Both the position numbers and the translations under genes were made by a program. A DNA stretch of 6,144 nucleotides, taken from contig CADCVI010000184.1 in assembly GCA_902806105.1 (NCBI GenBank), positions 1 to 6,144 of the forward strand. The letters are read 5' to 3'. This document shows positions 5,109-6,144 of this stretch, one piece after another (position 1 is the stretch's first letter; each line of letters begins with the position of its first letter). The stretch comes from an uncultured Rubrobacteraceae bacterium (GTDB taxonomy: Bacteria; Actinomycetota; Rubrobacteria; Rubrobacterales; Rubrobacteraceae). The notes beneath the pieces were generated by a model. The model was not told the origin of the DNA and ran no database searches. It saw nothing but the letters and a program-made list of their open reading frames with translations.

Positions 5109-5559
5109 CCCCGCGCCAGAGAAGTCCCTCCCCGTCGAAGATGCCGCGCGTCTACTCGGCGTCCCGGAGCCGGAGGCGCGCTCGCTCGCGAACGAAGAGG
5201 GCAGGGTACCGTTGGAGGCCGTCCGGGACCGCATCGGCGGGGCCGCCGCGCTGGAGCTCGCTCACGCGCTCGCGAAGGCGCTCGCGGAGGCCAGGGAGGA
5301 GGTCGGCAGGCTCTCGGGCGGGCTGAAGGAGGTCCGCGCCTCCAACGCGCGGCTCCAGAGGGAGGCAAAGGAGGCGACCGCCGAGCGACGCCGGCTCCTG
5401 GACGAGGTCCTGGAGCTAAGGGCGGCGGCAGAGGAGCGGTTGATGCTCATGGAGCGCGTAGAGCAGATGTCGCGCCTGGAGCGGGCCATGGAGGAGAGCT
5501 CCGGGGAGGTCGAACGGCTCAGGAGCAGGGGTCTCCTCGGCCGGCTCCTGAACCGGTAG
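5101..5559 (+). CDS. HTH-like plus coiled-coil protein, 152 aa
   Basis: Residues 10-46 (LPVEDAARLLGVPEPEARSL, then GRVPLEAVRDRIG) look like a MerR/excisionase-type helix-turn-helix: the DAARLLGV turn, a second helix, then a short Val-Pro wing. Residues 52-141 are a continuous charged, heptad-like helix (AREEVGRL, ASNARLQREA, ERRRLLDEVLEL, EQMSRLERAM), which indicates a coiled coil. The protein ends in GLLGRLLNR (144-152), a short basic amphipathic segment that could touch a membrane or partner. This layout occurs in DNA-binding coiled-coil proteins of Gram-positive bacteria and phages, some of which anchor DNA; the function here is unknown. The start is TTG at 5101, inside TTGACTGA, which also ends the preceding gene. 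There is no ribosome binding site of its own, so coupling to the HMA-like gene is likely. Confidence 0.75.
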   Translation: MTDPAPEKSLPVEDAARLLGVPEPEARSLANEEGRVPLEAVRDRIGGAAALELAHALAKALAEAREEVGRLSGGLKEVRASNARLQREAKEATAERRRLLDEVLELRAAAEERLMLMERVEQMSRLERAMEESSGEVERLRSRGLLGRLLNR

Positions 5560-5824
5560 GGAAGGGGCGTCCGCCGCGGCGACCCCGGTGACCCCGATGC
5601 GCTCGCATGGCCACAGGTAGTGGTAAGAACGCATCGAAGACGGCATTCCGAGGCCGGAACGGGCCCGTCCTTGTTTGACGTCGCGGCGGACGGCCAAGAG
5701 AAGATACGCGTGAACCCTGTGCCAGGGCCGTCTGGCGGTGATGTCGCAACGTCAGCCCGGCTCCCTAGAGTTCTCGCGGACCCATCTCGGGCGGACGTAG
5801 CCGGATTCCTTTCGCGTCGTTGCG
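5560..5824. other. Stretch without a convincing gene before the TerC-family gene
   Basis: No frame here shows a family match or a start with a ribosome binding site. A 69-codon frame at 5620-5829 lacks both. Just after the coiled-coil stop is a GC-rich palindromic area, CGCCGCGGCG flanked by GGGG and CCCC (about 5565-5587), which might act in termination although no T tract follows. Farther on, CGATGCG (5595-5601) and CGCATCG (5630-5636) form a 7-bp inverted repeat with a 28-nt loop. No manganese (yybP-ykoY) riboswitch pattern is visible. Confidence 0.4.
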
Positions 5825-5830
5825 TATAAT
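5825..5830 (+). promoter_or_regulatory. -10 box (TATAAT) of the TerC-family gene
   Basis: A perfect TATAAT in a GC-rich background lies 54 nt before the GTG start, giving a transcription start near 5837 and a leader of about 48 nt. No good -35 hexamer is seen 16-18 bp upstream, so the promoter may need an activator. Confidence 0.5.
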
Positions 5831-5834
5831 CGGC

Positions 5835-5846
5835 CGAGCATGCTCG
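5835..5846. promoter_or_regulatory. 12-bp palindrome at the predicted start of the TerC-family transcript, candidate operator
   Basis: CGAGCATGCTCG is a perfect palindrome 4 bp downstream of the -10 box and spans the predicted +1. A dimeric repressor bound here would block transcription. For a TerC-type gene a metal sensor is plausible, but nothing in the sequence identifies one. Confidence 0.35.
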
Positions 5847-5884
5847 ATGGGCGGTAGCGGCGGGCAACGACAAGAAGGGGCATC

Positions 5885-6144
5885 GTGGAGGGAATATTCA
5901 GCCTGGATTTGTTGGGGGCATTTGTCGGTGTCCTGCTTATAGATCTCATCCTATCAGGGGACAACGCTGTCGTGATCGCGCTGGCGGTGCGCAACCTGCA
6001 GGGCAACGTGCGCCGGCGGGCCATTCAGCTGGGGGTCGCGGCGGCGATCATCCTCAGGATCATCTTCGCCTTCATCGTCTCTTTCCTCGTTCAGATACCG
6101 CTCCTGCAGGTCTTGGGCGGGTTGTTGCTCATCTACATCTCGTG
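5885..6144 (+). CDS. TerC-family integral membrane protein, YjbE-like, 5' part only
   Basis: A GTG at 5885 opens a frame of 86 codons to the window edge. GAAGGGG at 5874-5880, 4 nt upstream, acts as the ribosome binding site. The protein shows membrane helix 1 (about residues 9-24), then LSGDNAVVIALAVRNL (23-38) with Asp26-Asn27, a loop with VRRR (42-45), helix 2 (about 48-68), and the start of helix 3 (75-86). The DLxLSGDNAVVIA motif is the signature of the TerC superfamily. The acidic residue lies in the membrane and is thought to take part in metal ion transport. The sequence fits the YjbE/YkoY branch, linked in other bacteria to manganese export and to loading of secreted metalloenzymes. 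The remaining helices and second motif lie beyond the window. The assignment to TerC is firm; the substrate is inferred. Confidence 0.88.
   Translation, partial: MEGIFSLDLLGAFVGVLLIDLILSGDNAVVIALAVRNLQGNVRRRAIQLGVAAAIILRIIFAFIVSFLVQIPLLQVLGGLLLIYIS

Noticed and set aside
5620..5829. A 69-codon plus-strand frame before the TerC-family gene
   Set aside because: No ribosome binding site and no recognisable motif; it runs into the TATAAT box of the next promoter, which suggests non-coding DNA.
5560..5884. yybP-ykoY manganese riboswitch before the TerC-family gene
   Set aside because: The conserved GGGGAGTAG-type loop and its partner were looked for by eye and not found; only a distant GGGCGGTAGC at about 5848-5857 was seen.

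Overview
The window reads as chromosomal DNA from a very GC-rich bacterium, probably an actinomycete-type Gram-positive; a Rubrobacter-like organism is my best guess. This is inferred from the strong G/C bias at third codon positions, TTG and GTG starts, AGGAGG-type ribosome binding sites, a MurT-type Mur ligase and a cytoplasmic-looking HtrA protease. I see no insertion sequence, integrase, CRISPR array, rRNA or tRNA. The window looks like ordinary chromosome with several small lineage-specific genes.

Left part (1-1120). The first 74 codons of a Mur ligase (murT) run off the left edge on the minus strand. They have a consensus -10 box placed so that the mRNA would be leaderless, and a 16-bp perfect palindrome sits just upstream. 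Divergent from murT is a 125-residue SnoaL/NTF2-like protein. It converges on a 67-residue minus-strand protein of unknown function, which has a strong promoter (TTGACA, 17 bp, TAGCAT) and a good ribosome binding site.

Middle (1121-4688). After about 250 bp without a gene comes a 723-residue minus-strand polytopic membrane protein. It resembles GT-C-type glycosyltransferases and has a soluble C-terminal domain. It is divergent from an HtrA-type serine protease with an intact His-Asp-Ser triad and no visible signal peptide. The reading frame of the protease breaks between the catalytic domain and the PDZ domain; removing one G from a GGGG run at 4420-4423 restores it.

Right part (4689-6144). 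An intergenic segment bounded by inverted AGCTTTCAGC-type repeats leads to a two-gene operon with an 8-nt overlap. The first gene encodes an HMA-like fold whose two metal-binding cysteines are aspartates. The second encodes a protein with an HTH-like N-terminus and a long coiled coil. After about 325 bp without a convincing gene, the first 86 codons of a YjbE-like TerC-family membrane protein run off the right edge. It has a consensus -10 box and a 12-bp palindrome near the predicted transcription start.

The genes do not form one pathway. They cover cell-wall precursor modification (murT), envelope glycosylation (inferred, GT-C protein), protein quality control (HtrA), and metal or membrane physiology (TerC family).
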